Origin: an uncultured Massilia sp.
GTDB lineage: Bacteria > Pseudomonadota > Gammaproteobacteria > Burkholderiales > Burkholderiaceae
DNA: 32,716 nucleotides
Direction of reading: 5' to 3'
NCBI GenBank assembly: GCA_946481275.1
Contig: CAMLMV010000060.1
Coordinates: 1 to 32,716 of the forward strand
The position numbers and the translations under genes are program-made. The notes beneath the pieces were generated by a model. That model was given only the letters and a program-made list of their open reading frames with translations, ran no database searches and had not been told where the DNA came from. Shown here piece after piece: positions 17,057 through 26,059 of this stretch (positions are counted from its first letter, which is position 1; each line of letters begins with the position of its first letter).

Positions 17057-18205
17057 ATGGGATCGATCGGAATTGTCTCCCCCCAGGCGATGCACTTCGC
17101 CGAACCGTTGCGCCTGCAAAGCGGCGCGGCGCTCGGCGATTACACGCTGATGTATGAAACGTACGGCACGCTGAATGCCGACAAATCGAACGCGGTGCTG
17201 ATCTGCCACGCGCTGAACGCGTCGCACCACGTCGCGGGCCACTACGCCGACCAGCCGAAGAGCGCGGGCTGGTGGGACAACATGGTGGGGCCGGGCAAGC
17301 CGGTCGACACCGACCGCTTCTTCGTCATCGGCGTCAACAACCTCGGCTCCTGCTTCGGTTCCACGGGGCCGATGCACACGAATCCGGCCACGGGAAAACC
17401 GTACGGCGCCGCGTTCCCCGTCGTGACGGTGGAAGACTGGGTCGCCGCGCAGGCGCTGCTGGCGGACCGCCTCGGCATCGAATGTTTCGCCGCCGTGATG
17501 GGCGGTTCGCTGGGCGGCATGCAGGCCCTCGCGTGGAGCATCATGTTCCCCGAGCGCCTGCGCCACTGCATCGTGATCGCGTCCACGCCGAAGCTCTCGG
17601 CGCAGAACATCGCGTTCAACGACGTGGCGCGCCAGGCGATCCTCACCGATCCGGACTACCGCGGCGGCGACTTCTACGAGCACGGCGTCGTGCCGAAGAA
17701 CGGCCTGAAGGTGGCGCGCATGGTCGGCCACATCACGTACCTGTCGAACGACGACATGGCGGAGAAATTCGGCCGCAAGCTGCGCAACGCGGCCGAGAGG
17801 AACGACTACAAATTCGACTTCGGCATCGACTTCGAGATCGAATCGTACCTGCGCTACCAGGGCGACAAGTTCTCGGAATACTTCGACGCCAACACGTACC
17901 TGCTGATCACCAAGGCGCTCGATTATTTCGATCCCGCGCGCGAGCATGGCGGCAACCTCGCCAAGGCGCTGGAAAACACGCGCGCCCAGTACCTGGTCGC
18001 ATCGTTCTCGACGGACTGGCGCTTCTCGCCGGAGCGCAGCCGCGAGATCGTGGAAGCGCTGCTGGCCAACCGCCGCAAGGTGACGTATGCCGAGATCGAC
18101 GCGCCGCACGGCCACGACGCCTTCCTGCTCGAGGATACGCGCTACATGAACATCGTCCGTGCCTACTTCGAGCGCATCGCCGGCGAGCAGAAGGAGGTCG
18201 CATGA
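17057..18205 (+). CDS. metX: Homoserine O-acyltransferase MetX
   Basis: A 382-residue alpha/beta-hydrolase-fold acyltransferase that activates homoserine for methionine synthesis. The nucleophile elbow GGSLGGMQ places catalytic Ser151, the catalytic His353 is in PHGHDAFL, and [14 protein letters not shown] forms the oxyanion region. Proteobacterial MetX proteins of this type often use succinyl-CoA (MetXS) rather than acetyl-CoA; the sequence alone does not settle which here. Its stop overlaps the metW ATG (ATGA), and AAGGAGG in its last codons is the metW Shine-Dalgarno. Confidence 0.95.
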   Translation: MGSIGIVSPQAMHFAEPLRLQSGAALGDYTLMYETYGTLNADKSNAVLICHALNASHHVAGHYADQPKSAGWWDNMVGPGKPVDTDRFFVIGVNNLGSCFGSTGPMHTNPATGKPYGAAFPVVTVEDWVAAQALLADRLGIECFAAVMGGSLGGMQALAWSIMFPERLRHCIVIASTPKLSAQNIAFNDVARQAILTDPDYRGGDFYEHGVVPKNGLKVARMVGHITYLSNDDMAEKFGRKLRNAAERNDYKFDFGIDFEIESYLRYQGDKFSEYFDANTYLLITKALDYFDPAREHGGNLAKALENTRAQYLVASFSTDWRFSPERSREIVEALLANRRKVTYAEIDAPHGHDAFLLEDTRYMNIVRAYFERIAGEQKEVA

Positions 18206-18819
18206 AATACGAAGACCTGACCCTGCGCTCCGACCTCGCGTTCATCGCGCACTGGGTGGGCGACGGCGCGCACGTGCTGGACGTCGGCTGCGGCGACGGC
18301 GCCATGCTGCGCTACCTGGAGCAGACCAAGCGCTGCACGGGCTACGGCGTGGAGATCGCCGACGACAAGGTCCTGGAAAGCACGCAGCGCGGCGTCAGCG
18401 TGATCCAGCACGACATGGAGCAGGGCCTCGACCTGTTCGCGGACGACGCGTTCGACATGGTCCTGTGCCTGTCGTCGCTGCAGATGATGCAGCACGTGGA
18501 AGCGCGCCTGCGCGACATCGTCCGCGTGGGCAAGGAAGCGATCGTGTCGTTCCCGAACTTCGCGTACTGGCCGCACCGCGCCGCGCTGCTGAAAGGCCGC
18601 ATGCCGGTGTCGCGCACCCTGCCTTACCAGTGGTTCGACACGCCCAACCTGCGCTACGCGACGATCTACGATTTCAAGGACCTGGCCGAGAAATGCGGCC
18701 TGGAAGTGCTGGAATACGTCGCGCTGGCCGAGGGCAAGCCGGTGTCGTTCCTGCCGAACCTGCGCGGCAGCCTGGCGGTGTTCCGCCTGCGCAAGCGCGA
18801 TCTCGTGAGCAAGGCATGA
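18202..18819 (+). CDS. metW: Methionine biosynthesis protein MetW
   Basis: A 205-residue methyltransferase-like protein. It has motif [13 protein letters not shown], and [17 protein letters not shown] and [15 protein letters not shown], the signature of MetW. MetW is known to pair with MetX, and in some bacteria it is needed for or stimulates MetX activity. The ATG at 18202 overlaps the metX stop by 4 bp with a strong AAGGAGG before it. The frame is open upstream, but that portion is shadow of metX. Confidence 0.95.
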   Translation: MKYEDLTLRSDLAFIAHWVGDGAHVLDVGCGDGAMLRYLEQTKRCTGYGVEIADDKVLESTQRGVSVIQHDMEQGLDLFADDAFDMVLCLSSLQMMQHVEARLRDIVRVGKEAIVSFPNFAYWPHRAALLKGRMPVSRTLPYQWFDTPNLRYATIYDFKDLAEKCGLEVLEYVALAEGKPVSFLPNLRGSLAVFRLRKRDLVSKA

Positions 18820-18905
18820 CGGACCGCTGCCCGCTTATGCGTATCGTGTTGTACTTACGAACGCGACGCGGGCATCATGTGTCCAGAACCCAGCAGGAGA
18901 ACACC

Positions 18906-19832
18906 ATGAATCGACTCTACAAGCATGGCGCGGCCGTGCTGCTTGCCCTGAGCGCGGCCACCCACGGCGCGGTCGCCACGGCCCAGGACACTCGCCCGAA
19001 GCAGGACCAGGTCGTGCAGGACGGCATCGCCGTCAAGCCCCTGAAACGCAATTCGATCGGCGGCGTGTGGCGCGACATCGCCGCGCCCGAGCAGGCCATC
19101 AACGAGCAGTCGGCCCAGCAATACCTGGCGCTGATGAGCAAGGCGAAGCAGGAAGGCGCGCTCGTACCGGAAACCGATCCGCGCGTGCAGCGCCTGCGCG
19201 CCATCGCGAAACGCATCATCCCGAACACGGCGCGCTGGAATCCGGATGCGCAACAGTGGAAGTGGCAGGTCAACCTGCTGCAGTCCGGCGACGTGAATGC
19301 ATTCTGCATGCCGGGCGGACGCATCGCGTTCTACACGGGCATCATCGACAAGCTGCGCCTCACGGACGACGAGATCGCGGCCGTGATGGGCCACGAGATC
19401 GCGCACGCGCTGCGCGAGCACGGGCGCGACCGCCAGAGCAAGGCGGCGGCGACGGGCCTCGCGAGCCAGCTGGGCGGCGCCGCGCTGTCGGCCTGGCTCG
19501 GCGTGGACGTGCGCGGCGCGACCAATGCGGCCGGCCAGCTCCTCGTGCTGAAATTCTCGCGCGACGAGGAGCGCGAGGCCGACCTCGTGGGCCTGGACAT
19601 CGCCGCGCGCTCCGGCTACGACCCGCGCGCCGGCGTCGTCCTGTGGAACAAGATGGCGGCGCTGAACCAGAGCGGCGCGCCGATCGCGCTGCTGTCCACG
19701 CACCCGGGCGGCGGCGAGCGTATCGAGCAGATCGAGAACCACATGAACGTGCTGCTGCCGCTGTATGCGCGCAGCAAGGGCACGTCCGTCGACCGGTTGC
19801 CGCCTTACCGCTCCAACGTCGCGCAACGGTAA
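18906..19832 (+). CDS. M48-family zinc metalloprotease, exported
   Basis: A 308-residue peptidase with an N-terminal signal peptide (cleavage probably near ATAQ-D, residue 27; no lipobox). The zinc motif HEIAH is at 163-167, the third ligand is likely in DEEREADLVGLD, and STHPGGGERIEQI is the conserved C-terminal block. It resembles periplasmic Oma1/LoiP/BepA-type proteases that act in outer-membrane quality control. AGGAGA precedes the ATG at 18906. It sits 86 bp after metW and 7 bp before the pseudouridine synthase. Confidence 0.93.
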   Translation: MNRLYKHGAAVLLALSAATHGAVATAQDTRPKQDQVVQDGIAVKPLKRNSIGGVWRDIAAPEQAINEQSAQQYLALMSKAKQEGALVPETDPRVQRLRAIAKRIIPNTARWNPDAQQWKWQVNLLQSGDVNAFCMPGGRIAFYTGIIDKLRLTDDEIAAVMGHEIAHALREHGRDRQSKAAATGLASQLGGAALSAWLGVDVRGATNAAGQLLVLKFSRDEEREADLVGLDIAARSGYDPRAGVVLWNKMAALNQSGAPIALLSTHPGGGERIEQIENHMNVLLPLYARSKGTSVDRLPPYRSNVAQR

Positions 19833-19839
19833 GGAATCG

Positions 19840-20781
19840 ATGGTTCGTTTCGTCAGGAAGGGCCACCAGGCCGCGGCCAACGCCGTCGTGCCGCTGCCGG
19901 TGCGGGACGGCGTGGCGCCCAGCTACCTGTGGATCACCGAAACGCGGACCGGCGGCATGCTGGCCTTCCTCGAGGAACGCTTTCCCGCCATCGCCGGCCC
20001 GTCCTGGGCCGAGCGCCTCGTGCGCGGCGACGTCGTGGATGCGCAGGGCACGCCGCTCTCGGCCGGCAGCCACGTGCGCCAGGGCATGCGCATCTGGTAT
20101 TACCGCGAGCTGGAGCACGAGACGCCGATTCCGTTCGAGGAAAGCGTCATCTTCCAGGACGAGCACCTGCTCGTCGTCGACAAGCCGCACTTCCTGCCGA
20201 TGATCCCGACGGGGCGCTTCCTGCGCGAGACGCTGCTCGTGCGGCTGAAGCAGAAGTTCGACCTGCCGCACCTGACGCCGATCCACCGCCTCGACCGCGA
20301 GACGGCCGGCGTCGTCATCTTCTCGCACAACCTCGCCACGCGCGGGACGTACCAGTCGATGTTCCAGAAGCGCAGCATCCGCAAGGTGTACGAGGCGCTG
20401 GCGCCCGTGCTGCACGGGCGCGACTTCCCGTTCGCCTACCGCAGCCGCATGGTCGACGGCGACAAATTCTTCGTGATGCGGGAAGAGGAGGGCGAGCCGA
20501 ATTCCGAGACGTTCGTCGAGCTGCTGGAAACGCGCGGCGACGTGGCGCGCTACCGCCTGCACCCGCACACGGGCCGCAAGCACCAGCTACGGCTGCACAT
20601 GGCGTCGCTGGGCGTGCCGATCCTGAACGACGCCTTCTATCCCGTCGCGCTGCCGTGCAAGGGCGACGATTTCTCGGCGCCCTTGCAACTGCTGGCGCGG
20701 TCCATCGCGTTCGAGGATCCGCTCACGGGAGAAGCACGCAGCTTCGAAAGCGGGCGCGTGCTGGACTGGCCCGCTGCCTGA
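19840..20781 (+). CDS. RluA-family pseudouridine synthase
   Basis: A 313-residue RNA pseudouridine synthase. The catalytic motif HRLDRETAG (149-157) contains nucleophile Asp152; VVDKPHFLPMIPTG precedes it and HPHTGRKHQLRLHMASLG is the conserved RluA C-terminal motif. The N-terminal 95 residues form an S4-like RNA-binding region. The target RNA position cannot be read from sequence. AAGGAA precedes the ATG by 5 nt. The stop is only 4 bp from the convergent end of the Ig-repeat gene and no terminator is visible between them. Confidence 0.93.
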   Translation: MVRFVRKGHQAAANAVVPLPVRDGVAPSYLWITETRTGGMLAFLEERFPAIAGPSWAERLVRGDVVDAQGTPLSAGSHVRQGMRIWYYRELEHETPIPFEESVIFQDEHLLVVDKPHFLPMIPTGRFLRETLLVRLKQKFDLPHLTPIHRLDRETAGVVIFSHNLATRGTYQSMFQKRSIRKVYEALAPVLHGRDFPFAYRSRMVDGDKFFVMREEEGEPNSETFVELLETRGDVARYRLHPHTGRKHQLRLHMASLGVPILNDAFYPVALPCKGDDFSAPLQLLARSIAFEDPLTGEARSFESGRVLDWPAA

Positions 20782-20785
20782 GCCG

Positions 20786-23700
20786 TCAGGCCTGCCCGAC
20801 GCCGAAGGTCGGGCTGCCGATGATGGCGATGTTGCCCGCCAGGTCCTGGACTGCGCCATTGTCCACGATGTGATACACGCCGCTGAGCGTCTTCAGGTTG
20901 AGTTCCAGCGTGTTCTGCACGCCGTTTGCGTCGGTTGTGACGTCCCAGTTGGTCAGCACGTTCCACGCATGGTGCGATTTGCCGTTGTTCGCGCTGTCCA
21001 GCACGTCGAGCGAGCCGTTCGGCGCGAGGGCGATCTGTTCGCTGAACGTCAAGGTGTGCCAGTTGTTGCCCGATTTCGCGAACGACTGCTGATCGCTGAT
21101 GGTCGGTGCCGTCGTGTCGATCGTCAGCTCCAGCTCCGCGGAAGGCGCACTGGGGTTGCCGGCCGCATCCACCTGGACGACCTTGACGAAGTGCTTACCG
21201 TCCGTGAACGCCTTGTCGGTGCCGAGCGTGAACGTCCAGGCGTGGTCGGCGCCGACGTCGGCCTTGCCCAGCAGGGTCGTGCCTTCGTAGACCTCGATCT
21301 GGCCGCCGCTTTCGTACGCGGTACCGGTCAGCGTGGGCGTCGCGTCGCTCGTGATGCCGTCGGTGGGCGATGTGCCCGTGTCGCTCGATGCGTCCAGCAC
21401 AGGCGTGCCCGGGGTGCCGGGTTCGAAAAGGTCGATCGCGAACGTGAACGGGACCGACTTGTCGCGTGCCGTCACATTGCCGCTGGCGTCCTTCAGTGCC
21501 AGTTCGATCGTGTGCTCGCCGTGCGCGAGGTTCCACAGCGGCGTGAAGTGCCATACGCCGTCGCTGCCGGCCGTGGTGGTGCCCAGGATCGTGCTGCCGT
21601 CCCACACCGTCACTTCGGTGCCCGCGGTTACGGTGCCGGTGAGCACCGGCCGCGCGTGGCTCGTGAGGTTGTCGCTGGCGGACAGGCCCGTGTCCTCGCC
21701 CGGCGCCAGCGCCGCCACCGCGGCGGTCGAGCCGGCGACGGTGATCGTCAGCGGCTGCGACGGCGCGCTCATGTTGTAGGCATCGTCGTACTGGACGGCT
21801 TTCAGCGTGTAGGCGCCATTGGTGCCCAGCAGGACGTCGGAAAAACTCCAGTGGCCGCTGCCGTCGGCATAGCCGCTGCGGGCCAGGCGGTCGCCCACGT
21901 ACAGTTCGATCCAGGCGTCGGCACCGGCACCGCTGCCCGTGATGGTGGCCAGCGTGTTGCTCGTGATGTTGTCGCCGAGGGTGCCCGTGTCGGACGAGGC
22001 ATCCAGCTTCGGCGCGGACGGGGCGTCGGGGGCATGGCCGTCGATCAGGATCGCGCCGCCGTAGCCGCCGTCGTACGTCAGGTGGCCGTACGTGATGTGC
22101 GCGAGGTCGAGCAGGTTGCCGGCGTCGTCCGCGAAATGGCCGGCCAGGTCGGCCTTGCTGCCGACGTCCAGGCCAACCACGTCGGTGTCGCCCGCCGCGA
22201 CCGTGTACTCGAACACGGCGGACCGGTGATCATAGGACAGGCTCTGGAACGTGGCCGAGGCGCCGTTGCTGAGATGAAGGACGGGCGAGCCGGTGCCGGT
22301 CACGTTGACCGGTTCGCTGAACGTCACGCGGAGCTCGACCGTTGCGCCGATGCCGTAGGTGCCGCTCTCGCTGGTGCGTACGCCAGTCGCGCTCGGCCCT
22401 GTCACGTCGACGTACGTGCCGGACGTGTGGAAGCCGATGGTGCGCGTATCGACTTCGTTGCCGGCCAGGTCGGTCAGCGCATAGGGCACGTACAGGGTGT
22501 AATCGGTGCCCGAAGCGAGGTGCAGCTCGTCGGCCGTGAACGTGAGGGTCTTGCGGTCGCTCGAGAAGTTCGCGTCGGTCACGCCGACGTAGATGCCGGC
22601 GCCGTCGTGCGCGTACAACTGGATGCCGCTATAGGAACTCTCGCCATTCGTCCAGTACACAGGCTGGTCGAACGTGAGGACAAGATTACCGCCCACGTCG
22701 AACGCAACGCTGCCGTTGGGCGAACCGGTCAGGTGCGGGTGCGTCGTGTCGATCGTGATCTGCTTCGACACCGTGGCGCTGGTGTGGCCGGCGTCGTCGA
22801 CGATGCGCGCGGTGTACGTGTACACGCCGTCGTCCAGGAGGGCATCGGTCTGGTAATACCAGTACGTCAGGCTGCTTTCCGACGAATTCACGTACACGCT
22901 GTCGAGATCCCGGCCGTCGAGCGTCACCTTCACGTGCTGGGTACCGGTCAGCTTGCCGATGAAATAGCCCGCAACGAATTCGCCGTTGCCGTTCGTGATG
23001 CCGTCGTTGTCGTACGGCCCCTCGTCGCTGATCACGATCTGGGACACATACGCCGCCACCGTCGTGTCATACGCATAGTTGTTCGAAAAGGTCGTGCCGG
23101 CGCCCGCGTTGCCGAGCGTATCGTGCACGCCCGTCAGGTCCAGGCGGACCGTATTGAAGTCGGCGACGACGCCCGGGTCTTTCGCGGTCAGGGTCGCATA
23201 CCACGTGCGGTAATCGGCCGAGGGGGTCAGGTTCGCGAGCGTGGCGTGCGGCGTCGTGAAGGCGGCCGCGTCGAGCGCCGTCACGGGTGCCGAGAAGCTG
23301 ACCGTGAGGCCGACACCGGCGCCAGTGACGAGCGTGCCGTCTTCCACGACGACGGTGGCCGTCAGCGCGGCCGTGTTCACGTCGTAGTGCGACAACGACG
23401 TGGCGCTGCCGCTGCCCGCGTTGCCGGCCGCGTCGTGCACCTGGGTCAGGTCGACACTGAGCGCGTTGCCGGTCCAGGTGCCGCTGCCGTCGGCGCTCAG
23501 GGTGCCGCTCCACGTCCTGCCGCCGTCCGTCGTCGTCAGGCTGCTCACCTTCGCGTGCGGGGCCTGCAGCGCGGCCGCCGTCAGGCCGCTCACGCTTTCC
23601 GAGAACGAGATCGTGAAGCCGATGCCGTGGGTGGAGCCGATCGTCGTGTCGTCGAACAGGATGTCGGCCACGGTGGGGGGCGTCGTGTCGACCGGGGGCG

Positions 23701-25912
23701 GGACGTCGGCCGTGATGCTGCCGAGGCCCGCGTTGCCGGCGGCGTCGTGGATCTTCGTCAGGTCGAGGGTGACGGGATGGCTGCCGTCGGCCTGCGGCAC
23801 CAGGCTCGCGGTCCACGTCAGGAAATCGGCGGCGTGCTGCAGGTTCGTGAGCGTCGCGTTCCTGGCCTGCAGGGCGGCCAGCGTCAGGTCCGTCACGGCT
23901 TCGGTGAAATGGATCGTCGCGGTGGTCCCGTCGGACGCCAGCGTGGCGCCCGGCGCCTGCGTGTCGACGGCATACGCCGCACTGCTGAACGACCCGCTGC
24001 CCGCGTTGCCGGCCAGGTCCTTCACCCGGGTCAGGTCGATGCCGATGGCGTTACCGGTCCAGGTGCCGCTGCCGTCGGCCGTCAGCGTCGCGGTCCAGGT
24101 CTTGCCGCCATCGGTCGTCGCGATGCCGGTCACATGCGCATGCGGTGCGTTGAGCGCGGCGAGCGGCAGGTCCTGCACGGCTTCGTCGAACGTGAACGTG
24201 GCGTGGATGCTGGTACTGCCGCCGAGCGTGGCGCTGTCCAGCGCGATGGCGACGGCGCCCGGCCCGCGCGTATCGATGGCATAGTTGCCCGACGCCGCGC
24301 TGCCGCTGCCAGCATTGCCCGCGGCGTCGTGCACCTGCGCGAGGTCGAGCCGCACGGCGTTGGCCACGTCGCTGACGCCGGCCTGCGGCGTCAGGGTGGC
24401 CGTCCACGTCAGGTAATCGGCGGAGTGCTGCAGGTTGCCGAGCGCCGCGTTGGGCGCCAGCAGCGCGGCCGTCGTCAGGTCCGTCACGGCTTCGTTGAAG
24501 TGCACCGTCAGGCCGAGGGTGCCGCCCGCGTTCACGGCGGCGCCGTCCAGTACGAGCGTGGCGGTGGGGCCCTGCGTGTCGACCGTGTACGGGGCGCTCG
24601 CGCCGCCCCCGCTGCCGGTATTGCCGGCCAGGTCCGTCACCTTGGCCAGGTCGACGGTGATGGCGTTGCCGGTCCAGGTGCCGGTGCCGCTGGCGTTCAA
24701 GGTCGCGGTCCAGGTCTTGCCGTCGGCGCTGGCGACGAGGTTGGACACCGTCGCATGCGGTGCTGAGATCGCGTCCGGCGACAGGTTCTGCAGGCTTTCC
24801 GCGAACGTGAACGTGGCGTGGACGGCCTTGCCGGCGGCGAGCACGGCGCCATCGAGGGCGATGGCGACGGTGTCCGGTCCCTGCGTGTCGACCGTGTAGG
24901 CTGCCGACACCGCGTTGCCGCTGCCCACGTTGCCGGCCAGGTCCTTCACCTGGCCCAGGTCGACGGCAAGGACGTTGCCACCCGCGCTGGTGGCCGCGGT
25001 GCCGCTCAGCGTGGCGACCCAGGTCGTGCCGCCGTCCGTCGTGTGCAGGTTCGAGACCGTCGCGTGGCCGGCGTTCAGCGCGTCCGGGCTCAGGCCCGTG
25101 ACGGCTTCGGAAAACTTGATGGTCGCGACGGCGTCGCGGCCGCCGCCGAGCAGGGGATTGTCGAGCGTGACGGTGGCCGTGGGCGCCTGCGTGTCGACCG
25201 CGTAGCTGGCCAGGCTGCTCGTGCCGCTGCCGTGGTTGCCGGCAGTGTCGAACACCTTGCTCATGTCCAGGCTCAGGACGTTGCCGGCCGCCGTGGCGGC
25301 GTCCGCCGGCGCCGTCAGGGTGGCATGCCACGTGATGCCGCCGTCGCTCGTCGTGAGGTTCGTGATGCCCGCGTGCGGCGCGGCCAGCGCATCCGCCGGC
25401 AGGGTCGCGACGGCCTCCGAGAATTTCAGCGTGACCGCGATGCTGCCGCCCGCCTTCAGGACGCCGCCGTCCGTGTCGACCGAGACGAGCGCCGGGCCCT
25501 GGGTGTCCGGCGCGGCCGGCGTCGTGAACGTCAGCTGCGACGTGGACCGCACGCCGCCGAACGACACGTGGCCGCTCGACTGCAGCGCGTCCGCGCCCAT
25601 CACCACGCTGTACGTGTGGCCGGGCAGCAGGCCGGTGACGTCCAGCTTGACGTGCGACCCTTCGACGACGAGGCTGGCGGCGGACACCGTGTGGGTGTCG
25701 GTCGCACCCACCACCCGCAGCGTGGGCTCGCCCGTCGCGCGGTCGATCACGGTCTGCACGGCGCCGTCCGTGATGATGATCGTGCCGGCGGCGGCCGCCA
25801 TCGCCGTATTGAAATCCAGCGCGATGCTCATGTCGGTGGCCGTGCCGGTAGGCGTGGCTTTCAGCAGGACGGGCGGAACGGACGGGGAGGGGGCGGTGGT
25901 CTGGGTGGGCAT
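20786..25912 (-). CDS. Giant Ig-like repeat protein, probable surface or secreted protein
   Basis: A 1708-residue protein built of Ig-like beta domains. Residues about 10-135 resemble an SbsA-type Ig-like domain. Residues 136-948 are eight tandem domains of about 102 residues, each starting DTQGP-like, with EAVTxL and DLAGNxGSG motifs, as in the bacterial Ig-like families of adhesins. Residues about 950-1300 hold further Ig-like domains. Three units then follow, the first and third with a Dxx-SSDTGT motif, and a final SbsA-like domain. There is no Sec signal peptide, no RTX repeats, no LPXTG and no barrel anchor. No type I secretion genes are nearby, so the export route is unclear. The Met start at 25912 lacks a clear Shine-Dalgarno and lies in an inverted repeat. 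Confidence 0.85.
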   Translation of the reverse strand: MPTQTTAPSPSVPPVLLKATPTGTATDMSIALDFNTAMAAAAGTIIITDGAVQTVIDRATGEPTLRVVGATDTHTVSAASLVVEGSHVKLDVTGLLPGHTYSVVMGADALQSSGHVSFGGVRSTSQLTFTTPAAPDTQGPALVSVDTDGGVLKAGGSIAVTLKFSEAVATLPADALAAPHAGITNLTTSDGGITWHATLTAPADAATAAGNVLSLDMSKVFDTAGNHGSGTSSLASYAVDTQAPTATVTLDNPLLGGGRDAVATIKFSEAVTGLSPDALNAGHATVSNLHTTDGGTTWVATLSGTAATSAGGNVLAVDLGQVKDLAGNVGSGNAVSAAYTVDTQGPDTVAIALDGAVLAAGKAVHATFTFAESLQNLSPDAISAPHATVSNLVASADGKTWTATLNASGTGTWTGNAITVDLAKVTDLAGNTGSGGGASAPYTVDTQGPTATLVLDGAAVNAGGTLGLTVHFNEAVTDLTTAALLAPNAALGNLQHSADYLTWTATLTPQAGVSDVANAVRLDLAQVHDAAGNAGSGSAASGNYAIDTRGPGAVAIALDSATLGGSTSIHATFTFDEAVQDLPLAALNAPHAHVTGIATTDGGKTWTATLTADGSGTWTGNAIGIDLTRVKDLAGNAGSGSFSSAAYAVDTQAPGATLASDGTTATIHFTEAVTDLTLAALQARNATLTNLQHAADFLTWTASLVPQADGSHPVTLDLTKIHDAAGNAGLGSITADVPPPVDTTPPTVADILFDDTTIGSTHGIGFTISFSESVSGLTAAALQAPHAKVSSLTTTDGGRTWSGTLSADGSGTWTGNALSVDLTQVHDAAGNAGSGSATSLSHYDVNTAALTATVVVEDGTLVTGAGVGLTVSFSAPVTALDAAAFTTPHATLANLTPSADYRTWYATLTAKDPGVVADFNTVRLDLTGVHDTLGNAGAGTTFSNNYAYDTTVAAYVSQIVISDEGPYDNDGITNGNGEFVAGYFIGKLTGTQHVKVTLDGRDLDSVYVNSSESSLTYWYYQTDALLDDGVYTYTARIVDDAGHTSATVSKQITIDTTHPHLTGSPNGSVAFDVGGNLVLTFDQPVYWTNGESSYSGIQLYAHDGAGIYVGVTDANFSSDRKTLTFTADELHLASGTDYTLYVPYALTDLAGNEVDTRTIGFHTSGTYVDVTGPSATGVRTSESGTYGIGATVELRVTFSEPVNVTGTGSPVLHLSNGASATFQSLSYDHRSAVFEYTVAAGDTDVVGLDVGSKADLAGHFADDAGNLLDLAHITYGHLTYDGGYGGAILIDGHAPDAPSAPKLDASSDTGTLGDNITSNTLATITGSGAGADAWIELYVGDRLARSGYADGSGHWSFSDVLLGTNGAYTLKAVQYDDAYNMSAPSQPLTITVAGSTAAVAALAPGEDTGLSASDNLTSHARPVLTGTVTAGTEVTVWDGSTILGTTTAGSDGVWHFTPLWNLAHGEHTIELALKDASGNVTARDKSVPFTFAIDLFEPGTPGTPVLDASSDTGTSPTDGITSDATPTLTGTAYESGGQIEVYEGTTLLGKADVGADHAWTFTLGTDKAFTDGKHFVKVVQVDAAGNPSAPSAELELTIDTTAPTISDQQSFAKSGNNWHTLTFSEQIALAPNGSLDVLDSANNGKSHHAWNVLTNWDVTTDANGVQNTLELNLKTLSGVYHIVDNGAVQDLAGNIAIIGSPTFGVGQA
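23069..25507 (-). repeat. Eight tandem Ig-like domain repeats, last six alternating A-B-A-B-A-B
   Basis: Unit lengths by reading are 104, 102, 103, 102, 103, 92, 104 and 103 residues. Units 3, 5 and 7 share GTWTGNA; units 4, 6 and 8 share a SADYLTW-like block and an N/H-V-x-LDL ending. Units 1 and 2 share GGNVL-like segments. The pattern suggests growth by duplication of a two-domain, about 205-residue unit. Confidence 0.8.
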
Positions 25913-25975
25913 GATCGTTCGCGGTCAATGACGTCGTGGAAAAGATTCCACAAGGAAAGTCTAGTGAACGATCAT
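25911..25975 (-). promoter_or_regulatory. Inverted repeat that pairs the Ig-protein start codon region
   Basis: ATGATCGTTC (25911-25920) and GAACGATCAT (25966-25975) are a perfect 10-bp inverted repeat 45 nt apart. The inner arm includes two bases of the start codon at 25910-25912. Within the loop lies a second palindrome, GTGGAA-AAGA-TTCCAC (25936-25951). In the minus-strand mRNA the two form a stem-loop that covers the initiation site. Confidence 0.6.
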
Positions 25976-26010
25976 ATCAACAAACCCACTGCGGAAGTGG
26001 GTAAGTTGAT
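25976..26010. promoter_or_regulatory. Long inverted repeat upstream of the Ig-protein gene
   Basis: Arms ATCAAC-AA-ACCCACT (25976-25990) and AGTGGGT-AA-GTTGAT (25996-26010) pair over 13 of 15 positions, with a two-base internal mismatch and a 5-nt loop. On the plus strand the hairpin is followed by GTTTTT, which looks like a terminator, but no plus-strand gene ends here. It may be an operator or an RNA structure in the Ig-gene leader. Confidence 0.6.
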
Positions 26011-26033
26011 GTTTTTACGACATATCTAGGTAG

Positions 26034-26058
26034 AATTCCCCCTTGCCGGGGGGGAATT
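26034..26058 (-). terminator. Stem-loop after the xthA stop codon
   Basis: AATTCCCCC (26034-26042) pairs perfectly with GGGGGAATT (26050-26058) around a 7-nt loop. It begins 2 nt after the exonuclease III stop on the minus strand. There is no strong T run on the minus side, so termination is probable but not certain; it may also protect the 3' end. Confidence 0.5.
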
Positions 26059-26059
26059 A

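Noticed and set aside
20870..24766. A 1298-codon open frame on the plus strand opposite the Ig-repeat gene
   Set aside because: Its composition (Arg, Val, Gly and Ala-rich, no domains) is that of a GC-rich antisense shadow; the minus-strand frame has clear repeated Ig domains.
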